Part shown: positions 40,547-49,869 of the stretch, one piece after another
How positions within the stretch are numbered: the stretch's first letter is position 1
Layout: the number at the start of each line of letters is the position of its first letter
NCBI RefSeq assembly: GCF_014635305.1
Contig: NZ_BMCS01000002.1
Span: 496,001-560,000, forward strand
Length of the DNA: 64,000 nucleotides
Origin: Williamsia phyllosphaerae
Lineage (GTDB): Bacteria > Actinomycetota > Actinomycetes > Mycobacteriales > Mycobacteriaceae
Direction: 5' to 3'
Translations under genes and position numbers: made by a program
Notes under the pieces: generated by a model
What the model saw: only the letters and a program-made list of their open reading frames with translations
What the model was told of the DNA's origin: nothing
Databases searched by the model: none

Positions 40547-42448
40547 TCAGAACAAGGCGGGGTCGAACACCTGGCCCACCTGGCCGGCCGCGACGTGCAG
40601 CGCGAGCCCGGCGGTCAGCGGTCGGACGACGATGTCGGTGCCCGTGCCCGACGCCTGGACCCAGAGCGGGTGCAGGCCGGCGCGCACGGGGGCGGTGACC
40701 GGCGCCCCGGTGCCGACGCTGATCTCGACGGTGCCGTCGGACGTCGCGCAGTACGGGATCTGCACCGTCCACCGCCAACCGATGAGCGGGCCGTCGAGCG
40801 GCAGGGCGGTGCGCGCGGTGATCTCCGGGCGGTCGCACGCACCCGAGCCACCCGCGAATGACCGGGTGCGGGTCACCGCGCCGGGCGTCATGGTGCCCGT
40901 GGGGCTGAGCACCTGCAGACGGTCGGTCCAGTCGCCGAACTGCGGACGGTCCGGCAGCCGCGCGAAGACCCGGCTGATCAGGTTGTTCGGGTAGGCCACC
41001 GGGAGCAACACCTCCAGTGGCACCGCCTGGTCGAACATCGGGGTGTCGGCGTTCGCGGCCAGCGCAGAGCGCGCATTGGCCAGGTACGACGCCGTCGGCC
41101 CCTCGTGCCAGCGATCGGTGAACGCGACCGTGGAGACCACCGCGCTCACGGTCACCGCGACCATGGCGGTCGCGACCCCGACCCGCACCGGGCGCCGGTC
41201 GAACAGGGCTCGAGTGCGCTCCCGGTCGCGCACGGGCGCCGAGATGACGAGCGCGGCCGCGAGCGCGAGGACCACCGCGGCGTCGGGGAGGTAGCGGAGG
41301 GTCTGTGAGAGCTCGAGGGCGGTGTCGGCGCTGCTGCGGTTCCAGCTGACCAGGGCCTGCGCGAGCACCACGTATCCGACCGCCACCACGACGACGGCGC
41401 CCGCGCCGCGCCGCGCCCACAGCGCCGCACCGATGAGTCCGACGGCGACGATCCAGCCGAGGATCATCCATCCGGCCGCGGCAACCGCGAACGGCGGACT
41501 GGGGATCCACCGATCCCAGTTCCACGGCCCACCCACGATCCCGGGCACGACGCCGCTGTCGATGGCGCGCCACGTCAGTCGGGCCGCCTGCCCGAGGGAG
41601 TGTTCGCCCGCTCCCGGTCGGGCCACGACCCCGAAGACGACGGCCCACACCGCCGTCACCCCGAGCAACGCACACCACAGCGCTCTACCGCGGCGGAGCA
41701 CCACGGGCAGAGCGCACGTGGGCTCGTCGGGCCGGCGGGCGAGCTGGGTGAGTCGGACGCAGAGGATCGCCGCGGCGAACGCGATCGGCAGGATCAGCGC
41801 CGACTTCTCGAAGAAGGCCAACGCGACGGCGCAGATGATCGCGGAGCGGATGACGATGGTGCGCGGGCGGGTCACCGGGTGGGCATCGTCGAGCGGACCG
41901 CGACACAGGAGGACCGCGTCGGCCACGACCCACGCCATGGCCGCCTGCAGCGGCAGTGTGTTCAGCCCCGACGCCCACCATGCGAAGGACGGCACGGTCA
42001 GCGGGGTGAACAGGTAGAACGCCAACGCCGCCACCGTCGCGACTCTCGCTCCCGCGACCACGAGCAGCATCCGCGCAACAGCCAGCGAGGCGATGAGTTG
42101 GCCGACGAGCAGTGTCGCTGCGGCCACCGGCCAGCTCAGCGGTGCGAGGACGGTGGCGATGCCGGCGACCGCGAACGCCGCCGGCATGAAATGGCCGTCG
42201 TGATTGTGCCCGAGGAACGCCCATGACCCGATGGGGTCGGAACCCGCCCGACCGATGAGGACGAGGTCGTCCCAGTAGAAGTCGCCGCGGGCGGCCACCC
42301 AGGTCCGGAGTGCGAGCTGGGCGACGATCAGGACCGCCACCGCGACGCCGATCCTGCGACGTCGTGACCACTCCGCGGGGCCGGCGGCGTCAGTGTCGGA
42401 GACGTCGGTGCCGGGAGCCGACCGCAGGAGTGCGGTGGAAAGCGCCAT
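40547..42448 (-). CDS. Multispanning membrane protein, GT-C glycosyltransferase-like
   Basis: 633 residues from the ATG at 42448. About eleven to twelve membrane helices fill residues 35-455, then a ~170-residue extracytoplasmic beta-rich tail (DGTVEISVGTGAPVTAPV). The first loop holds GDFYWDDLVLIGRAG, like the DD/ED motif of GT-C enzymes that use lipid-linked sugars, followed by HNHDGHFMPAAFA. An upstream extension in the same frame overlaps the chorismate mutase gene and is rejected. Function unknown beyond a likely envelope glycan role. The DNA around its stop has the short repeat GGGCTCAGAACAA twice (from ~40525), duplicating the stop context. Confidence 0.8.
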   Translation of the reverse strand: MALSTALLRSAPGTDVSDTDAAGPAEWSRRRRIGVAVAVLIVAQLALRTWVAARGDFYWDDLVLIGRAGSDPIGSWAFLGHNHDGHFMPAAFAVAGIATVLAPLSWPVAAATLLVGQLIASLAVARMLLVVAGARVATVAALAFYLFTPLTVPSFAWWASGLNTLPLQAAMAWVVADAVLLCRGPLDDAHPVTRPRTIVIRSAIICAVALAFFEKSALILPIAFAAAILCVRLTQLARRPDEPTCALPVVLRRGRALWCALLGVTAVWAVVFGVVARPGAGEHSLGQAARLTWRAIDSGVVPGIVGGPWNWDRWIPSPPFAVAAAGWMILGWIVAVGLIGAALWARRGAGAVVVVAVGYVVLAQALVSWNRSSADTALELSQTLRYLPDAAVVLALAAALVISAPVRDRERTRALFDRRPVRVGVATAMVAVTVSAVVSTVAFTDRWHEGPTASYLANARSALAANADTPMFDQAVPLEVLLPVAYPNNLISRVFARLPDRPQFGDWTDRLQVLSPTGTMTPGAVTRTRSFAGGSGACDRPEITARTALPLDGPLIGWRWTVQIPYCATSDGTVEISVGTGAPVTAPVRAGLHPLWVQASGTGTDIVVRPLTAGLALHVAAGQVGQVFDPALF

Positions 42449-42526
42449 GGCCCAGTAGTACCAGTTCGCGCGCACGAATCGACACTCTGATCGGCGTGTA
42501 ACGCAGGTCATGGCAAGATCGGCCGG

Positions 42527-42841
42527 GTGGAGCACCCCGACGCCGATCAGCCGATCGACCTGAGCCAGTACAACCTGTCGTCCGAGGTCGACGACCTGCC
42601 GGAGGAGATCGACGATCTCCGCAGCGAGATCGATCGGCTCGACGCGATCATCCTGGGGGCCATCAAACGGCGCACCGCGGTGTCGAAGAAGGTCGGTCGC
42701 ACGCGGATGGCCTCGGGCGGACCTCGCCTGGTCCACAGCCGCGAGATGAAGGTGTTGCAGCGGTTCTCCGAACTCGGCCAGGAGGGGCACACCCTCGCGA
42801 TGCTCCTGCTGCGACTGGGCCGCGGACCGCTCGGACGATGA
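42527..42841 (+). CDS. Chorismate mutase, short AroQ type
   Basis: Converts chorismate to prephenate for Phe/Tyr synthesis. 104 residues, all helical, with EIDRLDAIILGAIKRRTAVSKKVG holding the active-site Lys/Arg set and the C-terminal LLLRLGRGPLGR. This is the layout of mycobacterial Rv0948c, a weak mutase activated by DAHP synthase through that C-terminus. GTG start at 42527. Its stop overlaps the start of the sulfatase gene (ATGA), which is not the mycobacterial neighbour. It diverges from the GT-C gene. Confidence 0.93.
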   Translation: MEHPDADQPIDLSQYNLSSEVDDLPEEIDDLRSEIDRLDAIILGAIKRRTAVSKKVGRTRMASGGPRLVHSREMKVLQRFSELGQEGHTLAMLLLRLGRGPLGR

Positions 42842-44244
42842 CCCCGGCGGACGACGCGCGCACACCGCGCCGCGAGAACGTCGTGTTCATCCACTGGCAC
42901 GACCTCGGCAGGCACCTGGCCTGTTACGGGGCGCAGGGCGTCACGAGTCCGCACCTCGATGCGCTCGCCGCGCACGGCATCCGACTCACCGACGCCCACG
43001 CAGCGGCACCACTGTGCTCGCCGGCGCGCGGCGCATTGTTCAGCGGCCGATACCCGCACTCGAATGGTCTGGTCGGTCTGGCCCACCACGGTTTCGAGTA
43101 CCACGACGACGTGCGCACACTGCCGCAGATCCTGACCGAGTCCGGCTGGCAGACGTCGCTGTTCGGGATGCAGCACGAGAGCAGCGACCCGTATCGGCTC
43201 GGGTATGAAGAGTTCGACGTCTCGGACTCGCTGTGCGACTACGTCGTCGAGCAATCGCAACGGTGGTTGCGTGATCGCACCGACGACCGCCCGTTCCTGC
43301 TGACCGCGGGCTTCTTCGAGACCCACCGGCCCTACCCGGCGTCGGACTACCCACCGGACGACCCGGAATCGGTGACCGTCCCCGGTTTCCTGCCCGACGC
43401 CTGGCCGGTGCGCGAGGACATCGCCGGACTCCAGGGATCCATCACCAAGGCCGACGCCGCGGTCGGACGTCTGCTCGCCACGGTGAACGAACTCGGACTC
43501 GACGACTCGACCTGGATCGTGTTCATCACCGACCACGGGGTCGCCTTCCCGCGAGCCAAATCCACGCTCTACCAAGAAGGTACTGGCGTCGCCTGCATCA
43601 TCCGGCCGCCCTCGGGACGTGGTGTCGCGGCGCGGGAGTACGACGATCTGTTCAGCGGCGTCGACGTCACCCCGACGATCCTCGACCTGCTGGGGCTCGA
43701 TGTACCCGAGGCGATGGAGGGGTTCTCGCACGCCGACGAACTCGTCGCCGCCGACGCCGCGCCGGTGCGCGCGGAGTTGTTCACCGAGAAGACCTATCAC
43801 GACAGTTTCGACCCGATCCGGGCCGTCCGGACCACCCGCTACAGCTACATCGAGAACTACGCCCGCCGACCCGCGTTGAGCCTGCCGCTCGACATCCTGG
43901 ACAGTCCCTCGGCGCGCGCGCTGGACGGTTCGCAGGACTTCCCGCGGGCCGAGCGGGAACTGTACGACCTGGACACCGATCCGTACGAGCGGACGAACCT
44001 CGCCGAGGACGCCGCGTACGCCGATGTGGTCGCCGATCTGTCGGATCGGTTGCACCGGTGGCGCAGCGACACCGGCGATGAACTACCCGCCGAGGAGGTC
44101 GGCAACCAGATCGCCCACGACTTCATGGCGCGCCATCACCAGCAGTTGCGAACCGAGGCCGCGCGCCAGGACCAGAGGTCGCTGCCCTCACGCCGCCCCC
44201 GAGGCGAACAACGAGAACTGCGCGAGCACAGCACCGACAACTGA
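42838..44244 (+). CDS. Type I sulfatase (formylglycine-dependent)
   Basis: 468 residues. The alkaline-phosphatase-fold sulfatase has the modification motif CSPAR at 60-64 (APLCSPARGALFSGRYPH), where Cys60 must be converted to formylglycine. Metal and substrate residues are in FIHWHDLGRHLACYG and FITDHGVAF, plus the Lys of AKSTLYQEG. There is no signal peptide, so it acts in the cytosol. FGE, the enzyme that makes formylglycine, is encoded just downstream in convergent orientation, beyond the palindromic repeats. Substrate unknown. Four-base overlap with chorismate mutase. Confidence 0.93.
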   Translation: MTPADDARTPRRENVVFIHWHDLGRHLACYGAQGVTSPHLDALAAHGIRLTDAHAAAPLCSPARGALFSGRYPHSNGLVGLAHHGFEYHDDVRTLPQILTESGWQTSLFGMQHESSDPYRLGYEEFDVSDSLCDYVVEQSQRWLRDRTDDRPFLLTAGFFETHRPYPASDYPPDDPESVTVPGFLPDAWPVREDIAGLQGSITKADAAVGRLLATVNELGLDDSTWIVFITDHGVAFPRAKSTLYQEGTGVACIIRPPSGRGVAAREYDDLFSGVDVTPTILDLLGLDVPEAMEGFSHADELVAADAAPVRAELFTEKTYHDSFDPIRAVRTTRYSYIENYARRPALSLPLDILDSPSARALDGSQDFPRAERELYDLDTDPYERTNLAEDAAYADVVADLSDRLHRWRSDTGDELPAEEVGNQIAHDFMARHHQQLRTEAARQDQRSLPSRRPRGEQRELREHSTDN

Positions 44245-44248
44245 CCCT

Positions 44249-44348
44249 GCCGACTGTGTGGAAACGGGACATCGAGTGTGCTCGACACCCGACGCGACAT
44301 CACCCCGACAACAACGCACACTCGATGACACGGTTCCGCACCGTCGGC
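44249..44348. repeat. Palindromic element, copy B1 (BIME-like family)
   Basis: A 100-bp inverted repeat that begins GCCGACTGTGTGGAAAC and has inner arms ACATCGAGTGTGC and GCACACTCGATGA. The core ends CGACAACAAC, so it has the same orientation as A2. It starts 4 bp after the sulfatase stop. Confidence 0.85.
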
Positions 44349-44382
44349 GTCGTCAAGTCCACCACCACCTGAGCCGAAAGCC

Positions 44383-44481
44383 GCCGACGGTGCCGAAAGC
44401 ACACATCGAGTGTGCGCCGCTTGCACCGCATCTCACGCCAAGCGGTCAGCACACTCGATGGGCGCTTTCGACACAGTCAGC
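44383..44481. repeat. Palindromic element, copy B2 (BIME-like family)
   Basis: A 99-bp element in opposite orientation to B1, with inner arms ACATCGAGTGTGC and GCACACTCGATGG. It is followed by a small hairpin (CGCGGG/CCCGCG near 44484) and a right-half copy ending CACAGTCAGC at 44527. Confidence 0.85.
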
Positions 44482-44537
44482 ACGCGGGGTTCCGCCCGCG
44501 ATCCCACGGCGCTATCGACACAGTCAGCCCGTCAGGT

Positions 44538-44636
44538 GCCGACTGTGTGGAAACGGGACATCGAGTGTGCTCACCACCCGACGCGACCTCACCCCGAAAC
44601 AACGCACACTCGATGACACGGTTCCGCACCGTCGGC
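44538..44636. repeat. Palindromic element, copy B3 (BIME-like family)
   Basis: Almost identical to B1 and 289 bp downstream of it, in the same orientation. B1-B2-half and B3-B4-half form a direct duplication of about 289 bp. Confidence 0.85.
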
Positions 44637-44670
44637 GTCATCAAGCCGACCACCACCTGAGCCGAAAGCC

Positions 44671-44768
44671 GCCGACCGTGCCGAAAGCACGCATCGAGTG
44701 TGCGCCGCTTGCACCGCATCTCACGCCACGCTCCGAGCACACTCGATGGCGCTTTCGTCACAGTCAGC
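44671..44768. repeat. Palindromic element, copy B4 (BIME-like family)
   Basis: Almost identical to B2, with inner arms GCATCGAGTGTGC and GCACACTCGATGG. The same hairpin and half copy follow, ending at ~44816 in CAGTCAGCCCGTGGGTTGAG, the same junction sequence seen at the 29-bp repeat near 2885-2920. With B1-B3 it fills the 592-bp gap between sulfatase and FGE genes. Confidence 0.85.
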
Positions 44769-44836
44769 ACGCGGGGTTCCGCCCGCGATCCCACGGCGCT
44801 TTCCACACAGTCAGCCCGTGGGTTGAGCCGCTTGGG

Positions 44837-45802
44837 TCAGCTCGATCGGGCCACCGTGCGGAAACCTGTGTTCCCTGACGATGATTCGATTGTGTTGTGG
44901 GAACGTGCTGACACCCGGTAGCGCGAGCAGTACGAGTCGTCGCACAGGTACGACCCGCCCCGCAGCACGCGGGACGCCCCGCGGTCGGGGCCGGTCGGGT
45001 CGAGGCGCGGCGAGTGCCGGTAGTACCGCGGGTCGTAGCGGTCGGCACACCATTCCCACACGTTGCCGACCGTCTGCCACAGTCCGAACCCGTTGGGCGC
45101 GAACGATCGGACCGACGTCGTCGGGACCACCCCGACACCGGTCCCCTGCTCCGCCGGAAAAGCCGCACCCCACACCTCGGGCGCGTAGATGGCACACCGT
45201 CGGGCGCCGGAGACATCGACGAGCTCGTCGCCCCACGGGAACCGAGCCCCGTGCAGACCTCCGCGTGCGGCGTACTCCCACTGCGCCTCACTCGGCAACG
45301 ACCGCCCCGCCCATTCGCAGTACGCCTGCGCGTCGACGAACGACACGTGGACCACCGGATGGTCGACGCGTGTCGCGGTGTCGGAGGCGGGTCCCTCCGG
45401 ATGCGCCCAGTCCGCACCGCGCATTTCCACCCACCACGGCGCGGTGGGGGCCCGTCCGACCACGGTCGAGTCGTCGGCCACGAGGGCACCGAACACCGCT
45501 GAGGTCCCCGCTCGTTCGGCGGACGTGCGATATCCGGTGGCGTCGACAAAGACAGCGAAATCATTTGTGGTCACCGTGGTTTCGTCGATGACGAAACCGC
45601 TCACCTCGACGGTATGCAGCGGCAACTCACCATCGGCGCGCAGACCGTCGCCGTGTGCGTCGCCCATGACGAACGTGCCGCCGGCGATGGGTCGCTGGTC
45701 GATCGCGTGGCAATGCCGCCTGTCCACCGTGTGGCCGGTCCGCGCACCGACATCGTCGGGCGGAGACGCACCACGTCCGGGCATGCAACACTCGTCGCTC
45801 AT
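44837..45802 (-). CDS. Formylglycine-generating enzyme (sulfatase activator)
   Basis: Oxidises the Cys of the CxPxR motif in sulfatases to formylglycine using oxygen and copper. 321 residues of the SUMF1/FGE fold (~36-318), with IAGGTFVMGDAHGDG, RLPSEAQWEYAAR-type block (SLPSEAQWEYAARGG), NVWEWCADRYDP and LRGGSYLC. The two copper-binding catalytic cysteines are C287 and C292 (SYLCDDSYCSRYRVSAR), as in active bacterial FGEs rather than redox-inactive homologues. It starts 7 bp after the Stf0 stop, so both are cotranscribed. The adjacent sulfatase is the evident client. Confidence 0.95.
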   Translation of the reverse strand: MSDECCMPGRGASPPDDVGARTGHTVDRRHCHAIDQRPIAGGTFVMGDAHGDGLRADGELPLHTVEVSGFVIDETTVTTNDFAVFVDATGYRTSAERAGTSAVFGALVADDSTVVGRAPTAPWWVEMRGADWAHPEGPASDTATRVDHPVVHVSFVDAQAYCEWAGRSLPSEAQWEYAARGGLHGARFPWGDELVDVSGARRCAIYAPEVWGAAFPAEQGTGVGVVPTTSVRSFAPNGFGLWQTVGNVWEWCADRYDPRYYRHSPRLDPTGPDRGASRVLRGGSYLCDDSYCSRYRVSARSHNTIESSSGNTGFRTVARSS

Positions 45803-45809
45803 CGCGGGG

Positions 45810-46652
45810 TCAGTTCCGGGTCAGCGGATAGCCGTTGGTCTCGGCGTCGGCCCGATACCGCGCCACCCACTCCGCCGATCGCCCGTCGCCCTGGCGGGTG
45901 AGCGGTGGAGGCGGCGCCAGATCGGGATCGAGGCCCAGCGCGGTGAGCACCGATGCGGTCGTCGATCGCGGCTCTCGCACCAGCTCGTCGAACTCCACGC
46001 GGATCGGGTCTATCGCCTCCTCGCGGAACCAGCGATCCCAGGCCTGTTGCTGCGCAGCGAGTTCGGCGGCGAGATGGGCGATCGCGCCGGCGTGATACTG
46101 CGCGGCCTCGTCGCGGCCGGCACCCGCGGTCACCGTCGGTCCGCCACCGGAGGGGTCGTCGACCCACGTCTGGGTCTGGACCGCCCGCCACATCGACACC
46201 GCCTGCGCGGCCACATCATCGCGATTGACCAGGATGTAGGTGGGCTCCACGCCGAGCAGCGCCCGGATAGCAGTGCGCAGGCCCCCGGTCGCGCCGAGCC
46301 CGCTCGCGTGATCGATCAACAGCGGCGTCTGATTCCACATCAGCTTGCCGCCCCACACACCGTTGCGTGTCGTACCGGCGTCCAGGATGTCGTCGCGCCA
46401 CCGCTGCGCCGACCTCTCGTCCGGGCGTCCCGCGACCGCCGGGTGCAGCAGCGCGTGCACACCGTCGGGATCGGGGCCGACGTAGTCGGCGAACCAGTCC
46501 TGCGACTGGGGCGGCAGGCCGGTGTCGGGCAGGTCCTCGAAGAACTCGGCCGGACGACCGGCGACCTCGGTCGCGGCCAGCGACGCCACGAGCAGAGTGC
46601 TCCCGCTGCGTTGGCTCGCGCACACCAGATACGCCTGGTTCACAGCGGTCAT
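45810..46652 (-). CDS. Stf0-family sulfotransferase
   Basis: 280 residues from the ATG at 46652. The PAPS-binding loop is [20 protein letters not shown], followed by the Stf0 substrate region ([10 protein letters not shown]) and the 3'-phosphate-binding segment [18 protein letters not shown]. Mycobacterial Stf0 sulfates trehalose at the 2-position, the first step to sulfolipid. Whether trehalose is the substrate here is unknown. Paired with FGE and facing a sulfatase; the released PAP would be removed by the CysQ encoded at 55808. The upstream extension of the frame to 46862 overlaps pgi and is rejected. Confidence 0.9.
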   Translation of the reverse strand: MTAVNQAYLVCASQRSGSTLLVASLAATEVAGRPAEFFEDLPDTGLPPQSQDWFADYVGPDPDGVHALLHPAVAGRPDERSAQRWRDDILDAGTTRNGVWGGKLMWNQTPLLIDHASGLGATGGLRTAIRALLGVEPTYILVNRDDVAAQAVSMWRAVQTQTWVDDPSGGGPTVTAGAGRDEAAQYHAGAIAHLAAELAAQQQAWDRWFREEAIDPIRVEFDELVREPRSTTASVLTALGLDPDLAPPPPLTRQGDGRSAEWVARYRADAETNGYPLTRN

Positions 46653-46803
46653 GCGCCCAATATATGGACTCGGCCACCGTGCGTTCATCTCGACGAGCGG
46701 TAGTGCGCAGCGTGGTTCGAAGTCGCCGCTCTCGCGCCGGGACAGGCCCACTAGGGTTGGAGCAACAGCCACGAGCCGCACGCGCTTCACGAAGGGTCCA
46801 TCC

Positions 46804-48513
46804 ATGACCAGCGACACCGAGCACGGCCACGACAACCACGCCGCGACCGACATCACCGGCACCCATGCCTGGCAGGAACTGTCAGCCCACCAGGGCCACG
46901 TCTACGCGATGCACCTGCGCGAGGTCTTCGCCGTCGACCCCAAGCGCGGTCGCGAACTCGTCCTCGACGTCGGCGACCTGCACATCGACTACTCCAAGCA
47001 CCGTGTGCTGCGCGAGACCATCGACCTGCTGCTGTCACTGGCTCGTGAGGTCGATCTCGAGGGCAAGCGCGACGCGATGTTCTGGGGCGAGCACATCAAC
47101 ACCTCCGAGGACCGCGCCGTCCTGCACACCGCGCTGCGGCTGCCCGCCGAGGCCACGCTGAAGGTCGACGGTCAGGACGTCGCCGCGGACGTGCACGGCG
47201 TTCTCGAGGCCATGGGTACGTTCACCGACTCACTGCGCAGCGGCGAGTGGAAGGGTCACACCGGCAAGGCGATCCGCACCGTCGTCAACATCGGCATCGG
47301 CGGCTCCGACCTCGGGCCGGCGATGGTCTACCAGGCACTGCGCCACTACGTCGACACCGACATCTCGTGCCGTTTCGTGTCCAACGTCGACCCGGCCGAC
47401 CTCGTCGCCACCCTCGCCGACCTCGACGCCGAGACCACGTTGTTCATCATCGCGTCGAAGACGTTCTCCACCCTGGAGACCCTGACCAACGCGACCGCCG
47501 CGCGCAGCTGGCTGCTGCGTGAACTCGGTGTTGACGCCACCGACTCGAACAACCCGGCGGTGGCCAAGCACTTCGTCGCCGTGAGCACCAACGCCGAGAA
47601 GGTGGCTGCGTTCGGCATCGACACCGACAACATGTTCGGCTTCTGGGACTGGGTCGGCGGACGCTACTCGGTCGACTCGGCGATCGGCCTGTCGGTGATG
47701 GCAGCGATCGGCAAGGAGGCGTTCGGCGAGTTCCTGCACGGGTTCAACATCATGGACAAGCACTTCCGCTCGGCACCGCTGCACCAGAACGCGCCGGTCA
47801 TCCTGGGTCTGATCGGGCTCTGGTACAACAACTTCTGGGGCGCCCAGTCGCGTGTCGTGCTGCCGTACTCCAACGACATGGCCCGCTTCGCCGCCTACCT
47901 GCAGCAGCTGACGATGGAGTCCAACGGCAAGTCCGTCGACGCCCACGGACAGCACGTCACCACCGACACCGGCGCCATCTACTGGGGTGAGCCGGGCACC
48001 AACGGCCAGCACGCGTTCTACCAGCTGCTGCACCAGGGCACCCGCCTCGTCCCCGCCGACTTCATCGGGTTCGGCTCACCCACCGACGACCTGCCCGTCG
48101 ACGCCGACGGGTCGGGATCGATGCACGACCTGCTGATGAGCAACTTCTTCGCGCAGACCAAGGTGCTGGCGTTCGGCAAGACCGCCGACGAGATCGCCGA
48201 CGAGGGCGTCGACCCGCATGTGGTGGCGCACAAGGTGATGCCCGGCAACCGCCCGTCGACGTCGATCCTGGCGCCGGAGCTGACGCCGTCGGTGCTCGGC
48301 CAGCTGATCGCGCTCTACGAACACCAGGTGTTCGTCGAGGGCGCCATCTGGGGCATCAACTCCTTCGACCAGTGGGGCGTCGAACTGGGCAAGACCCAGG
48401 CCAAGGAACTACTCGCCGTCATCGTCGACGCCGCATCACCGGCCCCACAGGACGACTCGTCGACCGACGCGCTGGTCCGCTGGTACCGGGAGCAGCGCGG
48501 GCGCGACGCGTAA
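46804..48513 (+). CDS. pgi: Glucose-6-phosphate isomerase
   Basis: Interconverts glucose 6-phosphate and fructose 6-phosphate. 569 residues, full length. Landmarks are [46 protein letters not shown] and the C-terminal signature [15 protein letters not shown]; the catalytic Glu and His lie around [12 protein letters not shown]. The ATG at 46804 has GAAGGG upstream; the longer frame from 46522 overlaps the sulfotransferase and is rejected. It is a core gene of the conserved mycobacterial order. Confidence 0.97.
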   Translation: MTSDTEHGHDNHAATDITGTHAWQELSAHQGHVYAMHLREVFAVDPKRGRELVLDVGDLHIDYSKHRVLRETIDLLLSLAREVDLEGKRDAMFWGEHINTSEDRAVLHTALRLPAEATLKVDGQDVAADVHGVLEAMGTFTDSLRSGEWKGHTGKAIRTVVNIGIGGSDLGPAMVYQALRHYVDTDISCRFVSNVDPADLVATLADLDAETTLFIIASKTFSTLETLTNATAARSWLLRELGVDATDSNNPAVAKHFVAVSTNAEKVAAFGIDTDNMFGFWDWVGGRYSVDSAIGLSVMAAIGKEAFGEFLHGFNIMDKHFRSAPLHQNAPVILGLIGLWYNNFWGAQSRVVLPYSNDMARFAAYLQQLTMESNGKSVDAHGQHVTTDTGAIYWGEPGTNGQHAFYQLLHQGTRLVPADFIGFGSPTDDLPVDADGSGSMHDLLMSNFFAQTKVLAFGKTADEIADEGVDPHVVAHKVMPGNRPSTSILAPELTPSVLGQLIALYEHQVFVEGAIWGINSFDQWGVELGKTQAKELLAVIVDAASPAPQDDSSTDALVRWYREQRGRDA

Positions 48514-48522
48514 CACCGGCCC

Positions 48523-49824
48523 ATGACGCCCGCCCGGTTGTCGGTGGTCGACGACATGTTCTACCGCGGCCATCACGGCCGCGGCGTCGAGGTGGTCATG
48601 CAGGGCATGTGGCGGTTCGACGACCGCCTCGAGCCCGCCGAACTCGGCGATTTCCACACACTGCTGGCCGCGAGTCCCCTCACCCGTCGGGTCGTCTCCC
48701 CCCGGATTCCGTGGGCGCGGCGCTACTTCGTCGACGGCGCCGTGGTCGCCCCGCTGCGGTTCGACCCGACACCGATCGATGCGGACGGGGTCCTCGCATG
48801 GTCCGACGAGCACGCCGAGGCGCGTCTGGATGTCGACACCGGCCCGGCGTGGGACCTCGCGCTGGCGCACGTCGACGGCGGCGGGTCGGTGGTGAGTCTG
48901 ATCTGCTCGCACCTCGTCTCCGACGGGTTGGGGCTTGTCTCGGAGGCCGACACCGCCTCCGGCGGACCGGCCCGCCCGGCACCGCGGCGGCAACGCCCGG
49001 TCACCTCGCGACCGCCGCGCCGATCCGACGACGTCGCCGACGCCGTGTGGCTGTGGGTCCACGTGATCACCGGGATCCTGCGTTCGCTCCTGCGCGGGTG
49101 CGTCGATCCGCAGGTCCGTGCCGAACTGTTCGGCGCGCTGCGCCCCGCCCCGTCGCGTCCCGCCACCCCGACCACGACCACCGGACGCCAGTCGACCGCG
49201 GTGGTCGACGTCGACGCGGCCGAATGGGATCGGTACGTCGCCGAGACCGGGGCGACCTCGACGGCCGTGGTCGCGGCCCTCGCCGCCGACATCGTCGGCG
49301 AATTGCGCGGGCCCGGACCGGTCGACACCGTCGTGCCGATGGCCGACGGGTCCGGTCAGGCCCTGACCGTGGCCGAGGTCGCCGTCGACACCGGCGCCGA
49401 CCCGGGAGTGTGCGCCGCCGACCTGCGGGCCGCCTACGCGCGCGCCGGGTCGGGTCGCGGACTCGGCCCACCCGGTGGCATGCCCGCCGAGCTCCTCCAG
49501 TTGCTCGGCGACCGTCTCGCGCACGCCGTGGTGCCCGATCCAGGTGGTCGTGACGCGCTGGTGTCGCCGCTCGGAGACCTCGGCACCGGCTTCGACGAAC
49601 TCGCCGGTCACCGGTCGCGCGGGCTGGCCGTCCGCTCGGCCTACCCGCGATCCGCGGCCCCGGGCGCGGCCCGGTCGTCGACGCTGCTCGGGGTCTGGTC
49701 GGCGCGCAACTGTGGGCGTGTCGTGCTGTCGTTGGTGGCCCGCACCGACCCCGGCGGCCGGTCCCCCGCTGACCTGGCGCGCAGCGCTCTGGCCCACCGA
49801 GGACTGACCGCCACCGTCTGGTGA
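48523..49824 (+). CDS. Condensation/WS-DGAT-fold acyltransferase-like protein
   Basis: 433 residues, no signal peptide. Residues ~125-140 read SLICSHLVSDGLGLV, matching the HHxxxDG active-site motif of condensation domains and wax ester synthase/DGAT proteins, except that the first His is Ser; the second, catalytic, His is kept. The length and the C-terminal half (NCGRVVLSLVARTDPGG near the end) also suit the fold. The product and acceptor are unknown; acyl transfer to an alcohol, glycolipid or amine is possible. It starts 9 bp after pgi and may be cotranscribed. Confident of the gene, moderate on the fold. Confidence 0.75.
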   Translation: MTPARLSVVDDMFYRGHHGRGVEVVMQGMWRFDDRLEPAELGDFHTLLAASPLTRRVVSPRIPWARRYFVDGAVVAPLRFDPTPIDADGVLAWSDEHAEARLDVDTGPAWDLALAHVDGGGSVVSLICSHLVSDGLGLVSEADTASGGPARPAPRRQRPVTSRPPRRSDDVADAVWLWVHVITGILRSLLRGCVDPQVRAELFGALRPAPSRPATPTTTTGRQSTAVVDVDAAEWDRYVAETGATSTAVVAALAADIVGELRGPGPVDTVVPMADGSGQALTVAEVAVDTGADPGVCAADLRAAYARAGSGRGLGPPGGMPAELLQLLGDRLAHAVVPDPGGRDALVSPLGDLGTGFDELAGHRSRGLAVRSAYPRSAAPGAARSSTLLGVWSARNCGRVVLSLVARTDPGGRSPADLARSALAHRGLTATVW

Positions 49825-49869
49825 GACACGCCACGAATCGCGGCCGGGGACCCCGCGACCCGGGTCGAC

